A DNA stretch of 64,000 bases from an uncultured Pelagibacteraceae bacterium. GTDB lineage: Bacteria > Pseudomonadota > Alphaproteobacteria > Pelagibacterales > Pelagibacteraceae. The notes under the pieces are model-generated. The model was not told where the DNA came from, did no database searches, and worked only from the letters and a program-made list of their open reading frames with translations. Location: NCBI GenBank assembly GCA_902555435.1, contig CACDRL010000001.1:219345-283344 (forward strand). The letters run 5' to 3'. Both the position numbers and the translations under genes were made by a program. Of the stretch, positions 1 through 10,190 are shown piece after piece. Position 1 is the first letter of the stretch, and every line of letters begins with the position of its first letter.

Positions 1-65
1 CTTAAATTTTTTTGTAAATTTGAAGGCATTTCCTCACTAAACAATTCTAATAAAAATTCAGACAT
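1..65 (-). CDS. glyS: Glycyl-tRNA synthetase beta subunit, N-terminal fragment (gene runs off the window)
   Basis: Only the first 21 codons lie in the window. The minus strand reads [18 protein letters not shown] and continues past base 1. This matches the start of GlyS (a short beta strand followed by an E-E-[ML]-P motif). The ATG at 65-63 shares one base with the glyQ stop (TAATG), the usual coupled glyQ-glyS order. GlyS carries tRNA-recognition and structural domains of the alpha2-beta2 glycyl-tRNA synthetase. Identification rests on the N-terminal motif plus context. Confidence 0.85.
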   Translation of the reverse strand, partial: MSEFLLELFSEEMPSNLQKNL

Positions 66-937
66 TATTTTTGACTATCTAACCAAATACTAGCAGCCGA
101 TTTTGTAATATCTCTTATTCTTGCAATATATCCTGCTCTTTGAGCAACGCTAATTGCTCCGCGTGCATCTAATATATTAAACACATGACTTGCTTTTAAA
201 CATTGATCATAAGCTGGTAATGAAATTTTTTTTTCAACTAATGACTTTGCTTCCGACTCGTGCATATCAAACATTTTAAAAAGTGACTCTACATTCGCAT
301 GTTCAAAATTATATGCCGAAAATTCTCTCTCAGCTTGATGAAATACTTCTTTGTATTTTACACCATCATCATTCCATAATAGATCGTAGACATTTTTTTG
401 TTGCTGAATAAACATACATATTCTTTCTAATCCATATGTAATTTCTACAGAAACAGGTTTGCACTCAAATCCTGCCATTTGTTGAAAATAAGTAAATTGA
501 GTAATCTCCATGCCATCACACCATACCTCCCAACCAAGACCAGCAGCGCCCAATGTTGGACTTTCCCAATCGTCTTCTACAAATCTAATATCATGATCTG
601 AATGATCAATTCCTATAGATGATAAACTATTGAGGTAAAGTTTTTTAATATTTTCAGGTGAAGGTTTTATAAGAACTTGAAACTGATAATAATGTTGAAG
701 TCTATTTGGATTATCTCCATACCTTCCATCTGTGGGTCTTCTTGATGGCTGCACATATGCTGTTTTCCAAGGTTTAGTCCCTAATGACCTCAATGTAGTT
801 GCTGGATGAAATGTGCCTGCTCCTACTTCCATGTCATAAGGTTGGAGAACTACACATCCTTTTTTACTCCAAAACTTTTGAAGGTTTAAAATTGTATCTT
901 GAAATGTAAGAATTTTCTCTTTTGATTTAGAAACCAT
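65..937 (-). CDS. glyQ: Glycyl-tRNA synthetase alpha subunit
   Basis: This is the catalytic alpha chain of the bacterial alpha2-beta2 glycyl-tRNA synthetase, which charges tRNA-Gly in the cytosol. Class II signatures are clear: [19 protein letters not shown] near residues 35-53, [18 protein letters not shown] near 63-80, a [16 protein letters not shown] block near 114-129 and [12 protein letters not shown] near 175-186. From the ATG at 937 the protein is 290 aa with about ten residues before the conserved TFQ, as in other GlyQ. An in-frame ATG at 961 would add eight residues and enlarge the overlap with the peptidase gene from 11 to 35 nt. Neither start has a clear Shine-Dalgarno. It is coupled to glyS downstream. 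Confidence 0.95.
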   Translation of the reverse strand: MVSKSKEKILTFQDTILNLQKFWSKKGCVVLQPYDMEVGAGTFHPATTLRSLGTKPWKTAYVQPSRRPTDGRYGDNPNRLQHYYQFQVLIKPSPENIKKLYLNSLSSIGIDHSDHDIRFVEDDWESPTLGAAGLGWEVWCDGMEITQFTYFQQMAGFECKPVSVEITYGLERICMFIQQQKNVYDLLWNDDGVKYKEVFHQAEREFSAYNFEHANVESLFKMFDMHESEAKSLVEKKISLPAYDQCLKASHVFNILDARGAISVAQRAGYIARIRDITKSAASIWLDSQK

Positions 938-1730
938 ATCTTTGCCAGATTGATCTTTCATCTAAAATATTTGCAAATTGGTCAATATGATTTGAAGATG
1001 AAAGTTTTTGACTTAACCACCCTTTTGTTTTTTCAAATTTTTTAATCACGACATCTTCACCAAACTTTTCTTTTAAGATTTCATGAGCATCTCCTATGCC
1101 ATCTATTAATCCTAATTTCTTAGCTCTAGAGCCTGACCAAAATTCACCAGAAAATAACTCTACTTCTATTTTATTTAATTTTGCTCCACGGCTTTTCTCA
1201 ACTACATTTATGAAATCTTGATGTAAATCTAATTGAATATTTTTAAGTCTTTGAATATCTTCTTCCTTTTCTTCCATAAAAGGATCAAGTGTGCTCTTAT
1301 TCTTTCCAGCTGTGTGAACTCTTCTCTCAACACCTATTTTCTTAATTAATTCAGTAAAACCAAATGATGAATATATGACCCCTATAGACCCAATAATTGA
1401 ACTTGAATTTGCATAAATTTCATCTCCAGCACATGAGATAAGATATCCCCCAGATGCAGCAACATCTTCTGCAAAAAAAATAACTTTCTTATTACTTTTT
1501 TTAGCTTGCTGACGAATAAAACTATAAATTAAATGTGACTGTACAGGTGAACCACCTGGAGAATTGATTGATATTGCTACTGCAGCAGCTTTTTTTAGTG
1601 AAAAAGCTTTTTTAATAATTTCTTCCTGTCCTGCAAAATCAATACCTTGTTTAAATTTACCAGCATTACCAATTACGCCATTTAATTTAATATGTGAAAC
1701 AATTTTTTTCTTTTTTAAAAAGGAGAACAT
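927..1730 (-). CDS. sppA: S49 family peptidase (SppA/SohB-like)
   Basis: The 267-aa protein belongs to the S49 serine peptidases that degrade cleaved signal peptides or membrane protein remnants. The oxyanion region SINSPGGSP (residues 54-62) and the nucleophile motif ASGGY (Ser93) are intact. A conserved AGKNKS stretch (141-146) supplies the probable general-base lysine. It is the short single-domain form. I see no convincing signal peptide or membrane helix: the N terminus is [11 protein letters not shown] followed directly by the first strand. The gene overlaps glyQ and may be co-transcribed with glyQS. The symbol is by family; SohB is an alternative name. Confidence 0.8.
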   Translation of the reverse strand: MFSFLKKKKIVSHIKLNGVIGNAGKFKQGIDFAGQEEIIKKAFSLKKAAAVAISINSPGGSPVQSHLIYSFIRQQAKKSNKKVIFFAEDVAASGGYLISCAGDEIYANSSSIIGSIGVIYSSFGFTELIKKIGVERRVHTAGKNKSTLDPFMEEKEEDIQRLKNIQLDLHQDFINVVEKSRGAKLNKIEVELFSGEFWSGSRAKKLGLIDGIGDAHEILKEKFGEDVVIKKFEKTKGWLSQKLSSSNHIDQFANILDERSIWQRYGF

Positions 1731-1750
1731 ATTTATTTCTTACAGAATAT

Positions 1751-1778
1751 TTGTTTGATTATAAAGACTACTTATAAT
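1751..1778 (+). promoter_or_regulatory. Candidate promoter for ispB
   Basis: TTGTTT at 1751-1756 is followed after 16 bases by a perfect TATAAT at 1773-1778. This would place a start site about 60 bases before the ispB ATG. A second TATAAT reads on the opposite strand at 1763-1758, so the 114-base spacer between the divergent peptidase and ispB genes may hold back-to-back promoters. In DNA this AT-rich such matches arise by chance, so support is modest. Confidence 0.35.
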
Positions 1779-1844
1779 TGAAGAAATAGGTGCGTCAAAT
1801 GATAAGTAATAAATATAGCTTATTTATATTAATTTAAAATTAAT

Positions 1845-2858
1845 ATGGGAACTGTAGTACAGCTTAAAAACCAGATAAATAATTCATATTTCCAATTGAA
1901 GGATTCTGTTGAAGAAAAACTGGCTTTGACTGAAGAAAGAATAAAATCCAAATTAATTAGTGATGTTCAATTGGTTCAAAAAATGACTAATTATCATATA
2001 GAAACTGGTGGCAAAAGACTTAGGGCTTTATTGACATTAGGAAGTGCTAAGTTATGTGGTTACTCAAAAGGTTCAAGAGACGTAAATTTAGCAGCTTGTG
2101 TAGAACTTATTCATAGTGCAACTTTGATGCATGATGATGTTATCGATGAAGGTGAGATTAGAAGAGGTAAAGAAACTTTAAATAAAATTTGGAATAATCA
2201 TTCCTCAGTTTTAATTGGAGATTATCTCTTAAGTAGATGCTTTGAGATGATGGTGGAAGATGGAAACTTAGAGGTATTAAAATTATTATCATCAACTTCA
2301 TCTAAAATTGCCCAGGGAGAAGTATTACAACTACAACATAATAATGAAGTTGATATGCTTGAAGAAACATATCTAAAAATTATCTCTGCCAAAACTGCAG
2401 AACTATTTGCCGCCTCAACAAAAGTAGGTGCGATTTTAGCTGAAGAAGAAAATAAAGAAAAAGACGCGCTAGAATTTTACGGAAGGAATTTAGGGTTAAC
2501 TTTTCAAATTGCAGATGACACATTAGATTATAATTCTGAATTAAAGTTATTTGGAAAAAAAATAGGAAAAGATTTTTTTGAAGGAAAGGTGACTTTACCA
2601 ATAATCTTGCTTTACCAAAAATTAGAAAACAATGAAAAAAGTAGGCTAAAAGAATTATTTAATAAAAAAGAGAGATCAAAAGAAGATTTTAATAATATTA
2701 TATCTTTGATTAACAAATATAAGATTATAAATGAATGCTACCTAAAAGCTCAGCACTACATTAATTTAGCATCAAATTCTTTAAGTGTGTTCAGGGATAC
2801 TAAAGAAAAAGAAATTCTTAAAAAACTTACATCTTTCAGTTTAGCGAGAAATTTTTAA
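1845..2858 (+). CDS. ispB: Polyprenyl (octaprenyl-type) diphosphate synthase
   Basis: This long-chain trans-prenyltransferase condenses isopentenyl diphosphate onto farnesyl diphosphate to build the ubiquinone side chain. The 337-aa protein has the GGKRLR motif at 55-60, the first aspartate-rich motif DDVID at 97-101 and the second, DDTLD, at 224-228. The last two bind the Mg-diphosphates. Length and motif spacing match IspB rather than the shorter IspA. Dxs and IspA, encoded 2-5 kb downstream on the other strand, supply its precursors. Product chain length cannot be read from the sequence. The stop TAA overlaps the stop of the convergent pdxH within a TTAA. Confidence 0.9.
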   Translation: MGTVVQLKNQINNSYFQLKDSVEEKLALTEERIKSKLISDVQLVQKMTNYHIETGGKRLRALLTLGSAKLCGYSKGSRDVNLAACVELIHSATLMHDDVIDEGEIRRGKETLNKIWNNHSSVLIGDYLLSRCFEMMVEDGNLEVLKLLSSTSSKIAQGEVLQLQHNNEVDMLEETYLKIISAKTAELFAASTKVGAILAEEENKEKDALEFYGRNLGLTFQIADDTLDYNSELKLFGKKIGKDFFEGKVTLPIILLYQKLENNEKSRLKELFNKKERSKEDFNNIISLINKYKIINECYLKAQHYINLASNSLSVFRDTKEKEILKKLTSFSLARNF

Positions 2859-3481
2859 GGACTTAATAAAGATTTATTCCATAATCCATTCTGGCTTTTT
2901 GTATAGAGTAATCTTTCATGAATTCTATTTTCTCCATCTAGCCAAAACTCTATATTTTGTGGATTTAAATTCCATCCAGACCAGTGTTTTGGTCTAGGAA
3001 CTTTTGTTTCATCAGAATATTTATTTTTATACGCCTTAATTGAATTTATTAATTCATCTCTATTTTTTAATTCTTGGCTCTGATTTGATGCCCATGCACC
3101 AATTCTACTTTCATATGCTCTCGAAGAATAATATTTATCTGCAACATCATCAGAAACTAATGATACAGTTCCCGTAATTCTGACTTGTCTTAAAAGACTT
3201 TTCCAATGAAAACACATTGAAGCGTTAGGATTTTCCTTTAGTTCATTACCTTTTCGACTATTTAAATTAGTGTAGAAAACAAATCCATCTTTATTAAAAC
3301 CCTTAAGGAGCACCATTCTGACGGATGGAACATTATTTTTATTTGAAGTTCCTAGCGCAACTGCATTTGGATCATTTAGTTCAGTCTGTTTAGCTTTTTC
3401 CATCCATATTTCAAACAACTTAATTGGGTCATCATAATTTAAAAAACAGCTATTGATACCAAGTTGGTTTTTTTCATTCAT
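2855..3481 (-). CDS. pdxH: Pyridoxamine 5'-phosphate oxidase
   Basis: This FMN-dependent enzyme oxidises pyridoxine or pyridoxamine 5'-phosphate to pyridoxal 5'-phosphate, in the last step or salvage of vitamin B6. The 208-aa protein shows the family pattern: VRMVLLKGFNKDGFVFYTN near residues 55-73, then NSRKGNEL and the CFHWKSLLRQVRITG substrate/FMN region. The C-terminal PdxH domain ends WNKSLLSP in place of the common RLxP. It is divergent to aroC across only 33 bases and convergent with ispB. Confidence 0.93.
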   Translation of the reverse strand: MNEKNQLGINSCFLNYDDPIKLFEIWMEKAKQTELNDPNAVALGTSNKNNVPSVRMVLLKGFNKDGFVFYTNLNSRKGNELKENPNASMCFHWKSLLRQVRITGTVSLVSDDVADKYYSSRAYESRIGAWASNQSQELKNRDELINSIKAYKNKYSDETKVPRPKHWSGWNLNPQNIEFWLDGENRIHERLLYTKSQNGLWNKSLLSP

Positions 3482-3501
3482 AATTTAAACAAAATAATCT
3501 A

Positions 3502-3507
3502 TATAAT
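3502..3507 (+). promoter_or_regulatory. -10 hexamer, candidate near-leaderless promoter of aroC
   Basis: A perfect TATAAT ends seven bases before the aroC ATG (3515). Transcription from it would begin almost at the start codon, giving a leaderless or near-leaderless mRNA. No good -35 is seen within the short divergent spacer with pdxH. AT-rich background makes this weak evidence. Confidence 0.3.
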
Positions 3508-3514
3508 ATAAATA

Positions 3515-4597
3515 ATGTCATTTAACACATTTGGAAAGCTATTTCGATTCACAACTTGGGGTGAATCTCACGGTCCTGCTATTGGCTGTATAGTTGATGG
3601 TTGTCCTCCAAACATAAATCTAAATGAAAAAGACATTCAATTAGAATTGGATAAAAGAAAACCTGGGCAATCAAAATTTACAACCCAAAGAAAAGAAGAC
3701 GATAAAGTCCAAATACTTTCAGGTGTATTTGAAGGAAAAACTACTGGCACACCAATTTCTCTAATTATTTATAATAAAGACATGAGATCTAAAGATTATG
3801 GAAATATAAAAGATAAATTTAGACCAGGTCATGCGGACTTTACCTATTTCAAAAAATATGGAATTAGAGATTACAGAGGTGGAGGAAGATCTTCAGCTAG
3901 AGAGACAGCTTCAAGAGTTGCGGCAGGTGCTATAGCTAAAGTAGTACTTCAGAAAAAATTGGGAAAAAAATTTAAAGTTATAGGTGCTGTCACTCAATTA
4001 GGAATCTTAGGATGTGATACGTCACAATGGAATGATAAAATTATTTCAAAAAATCCATTCTTTTGTCCAGATAAGTCCATGATCAAATTATGGGAAAAAT
4101 ATTTACTTGGTGTAAGAAAATCAGGGTCATCATGTGGAGCTGTGATAGAAGTGAGAGCAAGAGGTATCCCGGCGGGCCTTGGAGCGCCAATTTACTCAAA
4201 ATTAGATTCGGATATTGCATCAGCTTTTATGAGTATTAATGCAGTTAAAGGAGTAAATGTTGGTACTGGGATGAATTCTGCACAACTAAGTGGTGAGCAA
4301 AACTCTGATGAAATATCATCAAAAAATAATAAATTAAAATTTAACTCTAATAATGCAGGCGGTATCTTAGGTGGAATTTCTTCTGGACAAGAAATAATAG
4401 CATCATTTGCAGTTAAACCGACATCTTCAATTTTAACCACAAGAAAAACGATTAATAAATTTGGAAAAAATACTACAATATCTGTTAAAGGAAGACATGA
4501 CCCGTGCGTAGGAATAAGAGCCGTTCCAGTTGGAGAAGCTATGATGAATTGTGTTTTATTAGACCACTATCTAATGAATCAGGCTCAGTGCCGATAA
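3515..4597 (+). CDS. aroC: Chorismate synthase
   Basis: This is the final shikimate-pathway enzyme, turning 5-enolpyruvylshikimate-3-phosphate into chorismate with reduced FMN. The 360-aa protein carries all three family signatures: [19 protein letters not shown] near residues 14-32, [14 protein letters not shown] leading into [19 protein letters not shown] near 107-140, and [17 protein letters not shown] near the C terminus. Length is typical. The gene ends four bases before the convergent dxs stop, leaving no room for a terminator between them. Confidence 0.97.
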   Translation: MSFNTFGKLFRFTTWGESHGPAIGCIVDGCPPNINLNEKDIQLELDKRKPGQSKFTTQRKEDDKVQILSGVFEGKTTGTPISLIIYNKDMRSKDYGNIKDKFRPGHADFTYFKKYGIRDYRGGGRSSARETASRVAAGAIAKVVLQKKLGKKFKVIGAVTQLGILGCDTSQWNDKIISKNPFFCPDKSMIKLWEKYLLGVRKSGSSCGAVIEVRARGIPAGLGAPIYSKLDSDIASAFMSINAVKGVNVGTGMNSAQLSGEQNSDEISSKNNKLKFNSNNAGGILGGISSGQEIIASFAVKPTSSILTTRKTINKFGKNTTISVKGRHDPCVGIRAVPVGEAMMNCVLLDHYLMNQAQCR

Positions 4598-4601
4598 ATA
4601 A

Positions 4602-6518
4602 TTAGTTTTTTACTACTCTTATTGAATCCTTATTAAATAAAACTTCTAAAACTTTTTTTGTGATTTGTGGACTATTCAGTCCAGCAATATCATACATATT
4701 TTTTGGATTATCTTGCTCTATGAATTCATCTGGAAGAGTCATGGATCTAAATTTTAAACCTTTATCAAATATTCCTTTTTCGGCTAATAAATTTTTAACA
4801 TGGGAACCAAATCCTCCTATAGAACCTTCTTCAATTGTAATCATTAATTCATGTTCTCTTGCAGATTTTAAAATTAAATCTTTATCTAAAGGTTTAGCAA
4901 ATCTGGCATCTATAATTGTTGTTGAAATACCCTTTGCTTTCAATTCTTCTGCAGCTAATTTACATTCCTCAAGTCTAGTTCCTAAACTCAACAAACAAAC
5001 CTGAGTTCCTTGGTGAATAATTTTTCCTTTACCTATCTCTATTTTTTCGTCTATTGAAGGAAGTTCAACTCCAATACCTGTTCCTCTTGGATATCTTATT
5101 GCACAAGGTTTATCATTAATATCAACCGAAGTATTAATCATTTTTACTAACTCAGCTTCATCACTAGCTGCCATCACGATAAAATTTGGTAAAGTCGACA
5201 AATAAGTAATATCAAAAGAACCTGCGTGCGTTGATCCGTCTGCACCAACTAACCCAGCCCTATCAATTGCAAATCTTACAGGAAGACTCTGTATTGCTAC
5301 ATCATGCACAACTTGATCATAAGCTCTTTGAAGAAAGGTAGAATAGATAGCTGCATAGGGCTTGTACCCTTCTGTAGCAAGACCTGCTGCAAAAGTAACA
5401 GCATGCTGTTCGGCAATACCAACATCAAACATTCTTTTTGGAAATTCCTTACCAAAGATATCCATACCTGTTCCACCTGGCATTGCTGCAGTTATTCCAA
5501 CAATCTTGCTGTCTTTTTTTGCGTGTTTAACAAGTGTATTTGCAAAAACTTTTGTGTAAGCAGGTAAATTAGTACCACTTTTTTGTTGCTCTCCAGTTTC
5601 AACATTAAATTTTGATACTCCATGATAGTGATCGCTAGCTTTTTCAGCATATGAATATCCTTTTCCTTTTTGAGTTTTAATATGTATCATGATTGGACCC
5701 TCATGCTTTGAGTCTCTAGCATTTCTTAAAATAGGGACAAGTGTGGAAAGATCATGTCCATCTATTGGTCCCGCATAATAAAAACCTAGTGAGCTAAATA
5801 GTGTTCCACCTGTAACAGCCGATCGAAAAAAATCTTCTGCTTTACCAGCTTTAGCGCTAAATCTTTTTGAAAAAGCTGAGGTGATTAACTTTAAAGTTTC
5901 TCTTAAGCTAAAATAAATTTTTCCAGTAAATAATTTTGCTAAATATGTTCTCATTGCACCTACTGGTTTTGCAATAGACATATCATTATCATTTAATATA
6001 ACGATCATTTTAGTTTTGGATGCACCAGCGTTATTCATAGCTTCATATGCCATACCAGCACTAATTGCACCATCACCAATAACAGCTATTACATTTGAAG
6101 ATTTGTTTTCTAATTTATTTGCTTCAGCCATACCAAGTGCAGATGATATAGATGTAGAACTATGAGCTGCACCAAATGGGTCATATTCACTCTCAGATCT
6201 TTTAGTAAAACCTGATAAGCCATTACCTTGTCTTAAAGTATTAATTTTTTGTTTTCTTCCTGTTAAAATTTTATGTGGATATGCTTGGTGTCCTACATCC
6301 CAAATTAATCGATCATTAGGCGTGTCAAAAACATAGTGTAGAGCTACGGTCAACTCAACAACTCCTAGGCCTGCACCTAAATGTCCCCCAGTTTTAGATA
6401 CTGCACTGATCATCTCTTCTCTAACTTCATCAGCTACTTGTTGTAAATCATTTTCAGAAACTTTTCTTAAATCGGATGGAAAGTTAATATTGTTTAAAAA
6501 CTTGTAATTATTTTTCAT
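4602..6518 (-). CDS. dxs: 1-deoxy-D-xylulose-5-phosphate synthase
   Basis: This thiamine-diphosphate enzyme condenses pyruvate and glyceraldehyde-3-phosphate, the first step of the MEP isoprenoid pathway. The 638-aa protein has the N-terminal ThDP domain with [15 protein letters not shown], the [18 protein letters not shown]hDP/Mg motif near 146-163, and the central transketolase-like domain containing [15 protein letters not shown]. It overlaps the upstream ispA by 4 nt (ATGA) and follows xseB, the common xseB-ispA-dxs order. Its own cofactor depends on the thiamine genes thiD and thiE found elsewhere in the window. Confidence 0.97.
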   Translation of the reverse strand: MKNNYKFLNNINFPSDLRKVSENDLQQVADEVREEMISAVSKTGGHLGAGLGVVELTVALHYVFDTPNDRLIWDVGHQAYPHKILTGRKQKINTLRQGNGLSGFTKRSESEYDPFGAAHSSTSISSALGMAEANKLENKSSNVIAVIGDGAISAGMAYEAMNNAGASKTKMIVILNDNDMSIAKPVGAMRTYLAKLFTGKIYFSLRETLKLITSAFSKRFSAKAGKAEDFFRSAVTGGTLFSSLGFYYAGPIDGHDLSTLVPILRNARDSKHEGPIMIHIKTQKGKGYSYAEKASDHYHGVSKFNVETGEQQKSGTNLPAYTKVFANTLVKHAKKDSKIVGITAAMPGGTGMDIFGKEFPKRMFDVGIAEQHAVTFAAGLATEGYKPYAAIYSTFLQRAYDQVVHDVAIQSLPVRFAIDRAGLVGADGSTHAGSFDITYLSTLPNFIVMAASDEAELVKMINTSVDINDKPCAIRYPRGTGIGVELPSIDEKIEIGKGKIIHQGTQVCLLSLGTRLEECKLAAEELKAKGISTTIIDARFAKPLDKDLILKSAREHELMITIEEGSIGGFGSHVKNLLAEKGIFDKGLKFRSMTLPDEFIEQDNPKNMYDIAGLNSPQITKKVLEVLFNKDSIRVVKN

Positions 6519-7387
6519 TTATTTCTATTTAATATAAATTCTAATGTATCATTTAATTTTTTTGATTTTGAACCATAAATTTTTAAATTTCTATTAATAT
6601 CTGAAATAATCTTACCACAATATTTGATTGAAGCATCATAACCTAGCAAACTTATAAGTGTTGCTTTTCCTTTTTTTTGATCTTTTTTAGTTTTTTTTCC
6701 AGCAATTTTAGAATTACCTTTAAAGTCTATTAAATCATCTGCTATTTGAAAAAGAAGACCGATATCAGAACCAACACTTTCAAAAAATTTAATTTCCCTC
6801 ATGCTTTTATCTTTAATAATTGCTGGGACCGCACAACAAAAACTAAAAAGTTTTCCTGTTTTTTTAATCTCCATATCTACAATTTGTTTTTTTGAAACTT
6901 TCTTTTTTTCAAAATCTAAATCTAAATATTGACCTCCCGCTATACCCAAATGTCCTGAACATGTAGAAAGTTTATCTACTAATTTAACTTTAATTTTGTC
7001 ACTCAAATTTAATTTTGAGCTAGTTAAAATTTCAAAAGCCATTGTTAATAATGAATTTCCAGCAAGAACAGCTGTCGACTCACCAAATTTAATATGAGTT
7101 GATGGCTTGCCTCTTCTAATATTATCATTATCCATGCATGGTAAATCATCATGAATAAGAGAATAAGCATGAATACATTCCACAGCAGCCCCTATAACAA
7201 TTAATGTTTTATAGTTAATTGAGAATAATGATCCAATATCAATTAATATTTTAGATCTAATTTTTTTTCCTCCAGGAAATAATCCGTACTTCATTGCATA
7301 AATTAATTTGGAATTTCCTTGTTCCTGAATGTATCTCTTCAAGAATACATTAGTATCCTTTGCAATTTTGTTAAGTTGATTTTTCAT
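6515..7387 (-). CDS. ispA: Farnesyl/geranyl diphosphate synthase
   Basis: This short-chain trans-prenyltransferase makes geranyl and farnesyl diphosphate, the substrates for IspB and for undecaprenyl phosphate. The 290-aa protein has the four-residue-insert first aspartate motif [10 protein letters not shown] (Asp80, Asp81, Asp86) typical of bacterial FPP synthases, and the second motif [10 protein letters not shown]. It overlaps xseB and dxs by 4 nt on either side, so the three are surely translated from one message. The C terminus is very Lys-rich, as is usual in this genome. Confidence 0.93.
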   Translation of the reverse strand: MKNQLNKIAKDTNVFLKRYIQEQGNSKLIYAMKYGLFPGGKKIRSKILIDIGSLFSINYKTLIVIGAAVECIHAYSLIHDDLPCMDNDNIRRGKPSTHIKFGESTAVLAGNSLLTMAFEILTSSKLNLSDKIKVKLVDKLSTCSGHLGIAGGQYLDLDFEKKKVSKKQIVDMEIKKTGKLFSFCCAVPAIIKDKSMREIKFFESVGSDIGLLFQIADDLIDFKGNSKIAGKKTKKDQKKGKATLISLLGYDASIKYCGKIISDINRNLKIYGSKSKKLNDTLEFILNRNK

Positions 7388-7620
7388 TTTCTCTTAATAA
7401 TTTCCTTAATTTTTTTATTTGTTTTTTCACTAATAGATCTAAAATTTTTTTGAAATTTTTTTTCAATTAAATTATTTAATTTTAGCAACTCCTGATAACT
7501 ATCTACAGAATTATCTAAATCATCTTTTTCCTCTAATGACTTTATTATTTGATTTACTTCGTCTGTCAATTCCTCAAGCGTTCTACTGTCATAATCGAGT
7601 GGTAAATTTTTATCTTTCAT
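7384..7620 (-). CDS. xseB: Exodeoxyribonuclease VII small subunit
   Basis: This is the small helical subunit of exonuclease VII, which degrades single-stranded DNA together with XseA. The 78-aa protein has the characteristic central pattern TLEELTDEVNQIIKSLEE followed by an amphipathic helix with SYQELLKLNNLIEKKF. Position upstream of ispA-dxs with a 4-nt overlap is conserved in proteobacteria and supports the call. xseA is not in this window. Confidence 0.88.
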   Translation of the reverse strand: MKDKNLPLDYDSRTLEELTDEVNQIIKSLEEKDDLDNSVDSYQELLKLNNLIEKKFQKNFRSISEKTNKKIKEIIKRK

Positions 7621-7640
7621 ATATTAATCATTACTATTAC

Positions 7641-8576
7641 ATGAAAAATATTCAATCAAATATCAAAAAAGCAAAAAATTACTTAGACAAAAGTCATTGT
7701 GTGGCTGTTCCAACAGAAACAGTTTACGGACTTGCAGGTAATGCGTACTCAGATGTAGCCGTTAAAAAAATTTTTAATCTAAAAAGAAGACCTGCTAATA
7801 ATCCATTAATTGTTCACTATTATAATTTAAAGAAAATTTCAGAAGATTGTGAAATAAATAATAGTTTTATTAAACTTTATAAAAAATTTTCTCCAGGACC
7901 ATTAACATATGTACTGAAGCTTAAAAAAAATTCTAAAATATCAAAGTTTGTAACTAATAATAAAAAAACAGTTGCTATAAGATTTCCAAGACACCCCCTA
8001 TTTAGAAAATTACTAAAAAATCTTGAATATCCAGTTGCAGCACCAAGTGCTAATATTTCTTCAAGATTAAGTGCTGTAAAAGCAGCTGACGTCAAAGAAG
8101 AATTTGGCAGCAAAATAAAATTTATTTTGAATGGTGGTATTTGTAAGATAGGTGTTGAGTCCACAATAATAAGCATAATAAATAAACCAAGATTACTAAG
8201 ATATGGAGGATTGGGTGTTTCAAAAATCAAAAAAACTTTAAGAAAAAATATAATTATTAATATAAATTCAAAAGATAAAATTTCTCCTGGTCTTTTTCCT
8301 TTACACTACTCTCCAGGATTACCTTTAAGAATGGATGCAAAAAATAATAAAACAAATGAAGCTTTTGTTCTTTTAAAAAAAAGAAAAAATGTATCTAAGG
8401 ATATTTATTATTTAAGCAAAACAAACAACTTAAATGAAGCTGCCAAAAACCTGTATAGTGTTTTAAGGAAAATAAAAAAAGATAAATATAAATCAATAGC
8501 TGTAGAAAAAATACCAAATGAAGGAATTGGAAAAACAATAAATGACAGACTCAAGAGAGCATCAAACTTCAAATGA
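7641..8576 (+). CDS. sua5: L-threonylcarbamoyladenylate synthase, Sua5 type
   Basis: The enzyme uses threonine, bicarbonate and ATP to make threonylcarbamoyl-AMP, the first step of t6A37 modification of ANN-decoding tRNAs. The YrdC fold is shown by VAVPTETVYGLAGNA near residues 18-32, KRRPANNPL and the VAAPSANISS motif. The 311 aa include the extra C-terminal Sua5 domain (linker FPLHYSPG), so it is Sua5 rather than the short TsaC. I place the start at the ATG at 7641. An upstream in-frame ATG at 7536 would add 35 residues that lie antisense to xseB and resemble no Sua5. The stop overlaps the next gene by 4 nt. Confidence 0.92.
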   Translation: MKNIQSNIKKAKNYLDKSHCVAVPTETVYGLAGNAYSDVAVKKIFNLKRRPANNPLIVHYYNLKKISEDCEINNSFIKLYKKFSPGPLTYVLKLKKNSKISKFVTNNKKTVAIRFPRHPLFRKLLKNLEYPVAAPSANISSRLSAVKAADVKEEFGSKIKFILNGGICKIGVESTIISIINKPRLLRYGGLGVSKIKKTLRKNIIININSKDKISPGLFPLHYSPGLPLRMDAKNNKTNEAFVLLKKRKNVSKDIYYLSKTNNLNEAAKNLYSVLRKIKKDKYKSIAVEKIPNEGIGKTINDRLKRASNFK

Positions 8577-9301
8577 AAAACTCAATAGAGGTCATAAATC
8601 TATCAAAATCATATAAGACTAAAAAAGCAGTTAATAATATAAGTTTTAAAATTGACGAAAATGAAATAGTAGGACTTTTGGGTCCAAATGGGTGTGGAAA
8701 AACAACGACCATTGGAATGATACTAGGATTATTAAAGCCCACAAGTGGCCAAGTCTTAATCAATGGTAAAAATATTGAAAATAATAAAATTTCAATTCTA
8801 CACAAAATGAATTTTATTTCTCCCTACATTGAATTACCTAAAAAATTAACTGTAAAGCAAAATTTAATTGTGTATGGGAAGCTCTATAATATTAAAAATT
8901 TAAATGAAAGAATTAATTTTCTTTCAGAAAAATTAAGATTACGAGATCTTTTAGATAAAATTACAGGGGAACTATCATCAGGACAAAAAAATAGGGTCAG
9001 TCTTGCAAAAGCATTGATTAATGATCCAACCGTACTCTTATTAGATGAACCAACTGCTGCTTTAGATCCAGAAACAGCAGATTTTATTAGAACCTTTTTA
9101 GAAAAGCTCAGAGAAGAAAAAAAAATATCTGTTTTGTTAGCATCTCACAACATGGATGAAGTAAAAAGATTATGTAATTCAGTTATGATGATGAAAGATG
9201 GTAATATTGTAGACGGTGGTACTCCAGAAGATTTAATAGAAAAATATGGGCAAAAAAATCTAGAAGAAGTATTTTTAGAAATTGTTAGGAAAGATAAATG
9301 A
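8573..9301 (+). CDS. ABC transporter ATP-binding protein (ABC-2 exporter class)
   Basis: The 242-aa nucleotide-binding subunit has Walker A GPNGCGKTTT near residues 39-48, the signature LSSGQKNRVSLAKAL, Walker B VLLLDEP and the switch histidine in LASHNMDE. It overlaps both the sua5 gene and the downstream permease by 4 nt. The pair resembles the YadG/YadH and NodI/NodJ group of exporters, which move lipids, polysaccharides or drugs. The substrate cannot be deduced. The Lys-Asn-Leu-Glu-Glu-Val-Phe-Leu tail is typical of this NBD family. Confidence 0.88.
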   Translation: MKNSIEVINLSKSYKTKKAVNNISFKIDENEIVGLLGPNGCGKTTTIGMILGLLKPTSGQVLINGKNIENNKISILHKMNFISPYIELPKKLTVKQNLIVYGKLYNIKNLNERINFLSEKLRLRDLLDKITGELSSGQKNRVSLAKALINDPTVLLLDEPTAALDPETADFIRTFLEKLREEKKISVLLASHNMDEVKRLCNSVMMMKDGNIVDGGTPEDLIEKYGQKNLEEVFLEIVRKDK

Positions 9302-10089
9302 ATATTACAAGAATATACGGTTTATTTTTAAGGCATTTTTATTTAATTACTAGGTCGTTCCCTAGAATACTTGATTTAATATATTGGCCTTCTATCCAGA
9401 TAACTCTTTGGGGTTTTATTTCCAATTTTTTTGCAGCACATAGTTCATACTATAGTGGAGCTGTAGGAGTTATATTGTCATGTGCAATTCTTTATGATTT
9501 TCTTTTTAGAACAAGTATAGGTTTTAATATGTTATTTTTAGAAGAAATTTGGAGTAGGAATTTTACTAATTTATTTATAGCTCCGATGAAAATTAGTGAA
9601 ATAATTACTGCACTTGTAATTACCGCTCTAATACGAGCTCTGATTGGATTAATACCAGCAATACTATTAACCTCACCATTATTTGGAATATCAATATTAA
9701 ACTTGGGATTGCCGTTAGCTTTTCTTTTTTTAAGTTTGTATATTTTTGGTATCACTTTGGGTCTTTTTGTTTCGGCTGGATTGCTAAGATTTGGTCCGTC
9801 TTTTGAGAATATCGCCTGGTCTACAATGTTTTTATTGGCACCTTTTGGTTGTATCTATTATCCAGTTGAAATTTTACCCGAAATATTTCAATCAATAGCA
9901 TTCGCATTACCTTTGGTTTATATATTTGAAGAAACTAGAAATATCTTAGTTAATGGGATTGTTAGCTATGAAAATATTTATATCGCACTTTCACTAAATG
10001 CATTTTATTTGACAGCTGCTATAGCAACATTTTATTTTTCGTTTGATAAAGCTAGAGAAAAAGGGACATTAATTAATATTGGAGAGTAA
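9298..10089 (+). CDS. ABC-2 type transporter permease
   Basis: The 263-aa protein has about six predicted membrane segments, with hydrophobic stretches near residues 25-45, 55-75, 105-130, 138-165, 170-195 and 225-250. It shows the ABC-2 pattern of a hydrophobic core following a short basic N terminus. Translation is coupled to the ATPase through an ATGA overlap. Together they form a probable inner-membrane exporter, most like YadH or NodJ. Its stop codon lies one base from the encoded CCA end of the opposing tRNA-Arg gene. Confidence 0.85.
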   Translation: MNITRIYGLFLRHFYLITRSFPRILDLIYWPSIQITLWGFISNFFAAHSSYYSGAVGVILSCAILYDFLFRTSIGFNMLFLEEIWSRNFTNLFIAPMKISEIITALVITALIRALIGLIPAILLTSPLFGISILNLGLPLAFLFLSLYIFGITLGLFVSAGLLRFGPSFENIAWSTMFLLAPFGCIYYPVEILPEIFQSIAFALPLVYIFEETRNILVNGIVSYENIYIALSLNAFYLTAAIATFYFSFDKAREKGTLINIGE

Positions 10090-10090
10090 A

Positions 10091-10167
10091 TGGTGCGCCT
10101 GCAAGGAGTCGAACCCTGAACCTCCAGAGCCGAAATCTGGCGCTCTATCCAGTTGAGCTACAAGCGC
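10091..10167 (-). tRNA. tRNA-Arg (anticodon UCG)
   Basis: The minus strand folds into a 77-nt cloverleaf. It has acceptor pairs GCGCTTG/CAGGCGC, anticodon stem CCAGA/TCTGG enclosing loop TTTCGGC (anticodon TCG, reading CGN codons), T-loop TTCGACT and an encoded CCA at 10093-10091. A 3' CCA in the gene is typical. It lies between the convergent ABC permease gene and the divergent rluD, so it is a single-gene unit. Confidence 0.96.
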
Positions 10168-10180
10168 ATATAGTATTAAT

Positions 10181-10186
10181 ATTATA
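10181..10186 (-). promoter_or_regulatory. -10 box for tRNA-Arg
   Basis: A perfect TATAAT on the minus strand ends 13 bases before the tRNA 5' end, so it predicts a leader of about seven bases. The gap to rluD is only 23 bases. The corresponding -35 region therefore has to fall inside the first codons of rluD, where no good TTGACA match is seen. Confidence 0.45.
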
Positions 10187-10190
10187 TTTT

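Noticed and set aside
7536..7640. Upstream extension of the Sua5 gene
   Set aside because: It is antisense to xseB and the added residues match no Sua5 N terminus. The ATG at 7641 fits the family start.
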